NCBI GenBank assembly: GCA_031272565.1
Contig: JAISTN010000332.1
Span: forward strand, 1 to 6,564
Reading direction: 5' to 3'
Length of the DNA: 6,564 bases
Origin: Bifidobacteriaceae bacterium
GTDB taxonomy: Bacteria; Actinomycetota; Actinomycetes; Actinomycetales; WQXJ01
Positions 6,284 through 6,564 of this stretch are shown in pieces. Under the pieces are notes generated by a model. It did no database searches, was not told where the DNA came from, and saw only the letters and a list, made by a program, of their open reading frames with translations. A program made the position numbers and the translations under genes. Positions within the stretch are counted from its first letter, which is position 1. Each line of letters opens with the position of its first letter.

Positions 6284-6564
6284 TCAGCGCGCCTTGTGTG
6301 CGGCGACAATCAGCGTGCCCGGAACCAGGGCGCAACGCTCGGCGGACCACAGGCCCCAGGCGCCATCGGGCGCCGCCTCGGCCGTCCACTGCGGCTCCCA
6401 GACCTGGTCCACCTGGAAGCCGGTGGCGGCCAAGTCCGTGATGTGGTCCTCAAAGGTGTGCTGAAATTCGGTGTAGATCAACTCGCCGGCGTCGTCGCGT
6501 TCCCAGTAGGGCTGGTGGTCAAAGTAAGACCGGGCCACGGTCAGGTCGTCGGCCCGGGGTGAAT
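6284..6564 (-). CDS. Probable class I SAM-dependent methyltransferase, C-terminal 92 residues (runs off right edge)
   Basis: On the minus strand the frame is open from the window edge to TGA at 6286-6284. The GTG at 6538-6536 is probably an internal valine: eight further in-frame codons (SPRADDLT) precede it without a stop, and the text reads through smoothly as LTVARSYFDHQPYWERD. The fragment has ELIYTEFQHTFEDHITDLAATGF, a Trp-Glu-Pro segment, then LVPGTLIVAAHKAR at the end. A Y-F-x-x-x-P-Y block, a helix ending A-x-x-x-A-G-F, and a final P-G-x-L-I-V-x-A strand are what the C-terminal half of many small-molecule class I methyltransferases looks like. The SAM-binding motif I lies outside the window, so the enzyme class is likely but not proven, and the substrate is unknown. 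The gene converges on the hydrolase gene with a 91-bp gap. Confidence 0.65.
   Translation of the reverse strand, partial: SPRADDLTVARSYFDHQPYWERDDAGELIYTEFQHTFEDHITDLAATGFQVDQVWEPQWTAEAAPDGAWGLWSAERCALVPGTLIVAAHKAR

Noticed and set aside
5275..6309. Antisense open frame of 344 codons on the minus strand
   Set aside because: It covers the FG-GAP block, the stem-loop and the end of the methyltransferase-like gene, and its product is low-complexity with no domain, so it is a shadow frame.
6536..6538. GTG (minus strand) as the start of a small 84-residue gene
   Set aside because: The frame stays open to the window edge with smooth protein sequence, and 84 residues is only the tail of a methyltransferase-like protein.

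Overview
The window is a high-GC stretch in which most codons end in G or C. It looks like a chromosomal piece of an actinobacterium. That rests on the base composition and on protein modules typical of secreted actinobacterial enzymes: F5/8C-like sugar-binding modules, Big_4-type and tandem Ig-like repeats, and a C-terminal FG-GAP/VCBS block. No genus can be named from the sequence.

Positions 1-6192 (+) are one continuous open frame that is already open at base 1. It is the C-terminal 2063 residues of a very large modular protein whose start lies upstream. Residues below are numbered from the first codon of the window. In order: an (alpha/alpha)6 glycoside hydrolase catalytic region resembling the MGH1-like/GH63-like group (about 1-510); a first discoidin-like module (551-692); a PKD-like domain (701-795); a second discoidin-like module (801-957); two Big_4-like Ig domains (961-1030 and 1037-1108); a pair of OmpL47-type/Ig-like segments (1114-1280); a third discoidin-like module (1284-1440); four tandem Ig-like repeats of 89-90 residues (1449-1800); a Pro-rich linker; and five FG-GAP/VCBS repeats with calcium-loop motifs (1811-2063). 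There is no LPXTG motif or C-terminal membrane segment. The likely picture is an exported polysaccharide- or glycoconjugate-degrading enzyme with a long chain of binding and spacer modules. The substrate cannot be read from the sequence.

Positions 6193-6283 are a 91-bp gap between convergent genes. It holds a strong G+C-rich stem-loop with a perfect 12-bp stem (6208-6250), probably a terminator.

Positions 6284-6564 (-) encode the C-terminal 92 residues of a protein that runs off the right edge. It looks like the tail of a class I SAM-dependent methyltransferase. Nothing suggests it works with the large hydrolase.

I see no mobile element, tRNA/rRNA, CRISPR array or evident new multi-gene system. 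The interest lies in the modular architecture and internal repeat history of the large protein.
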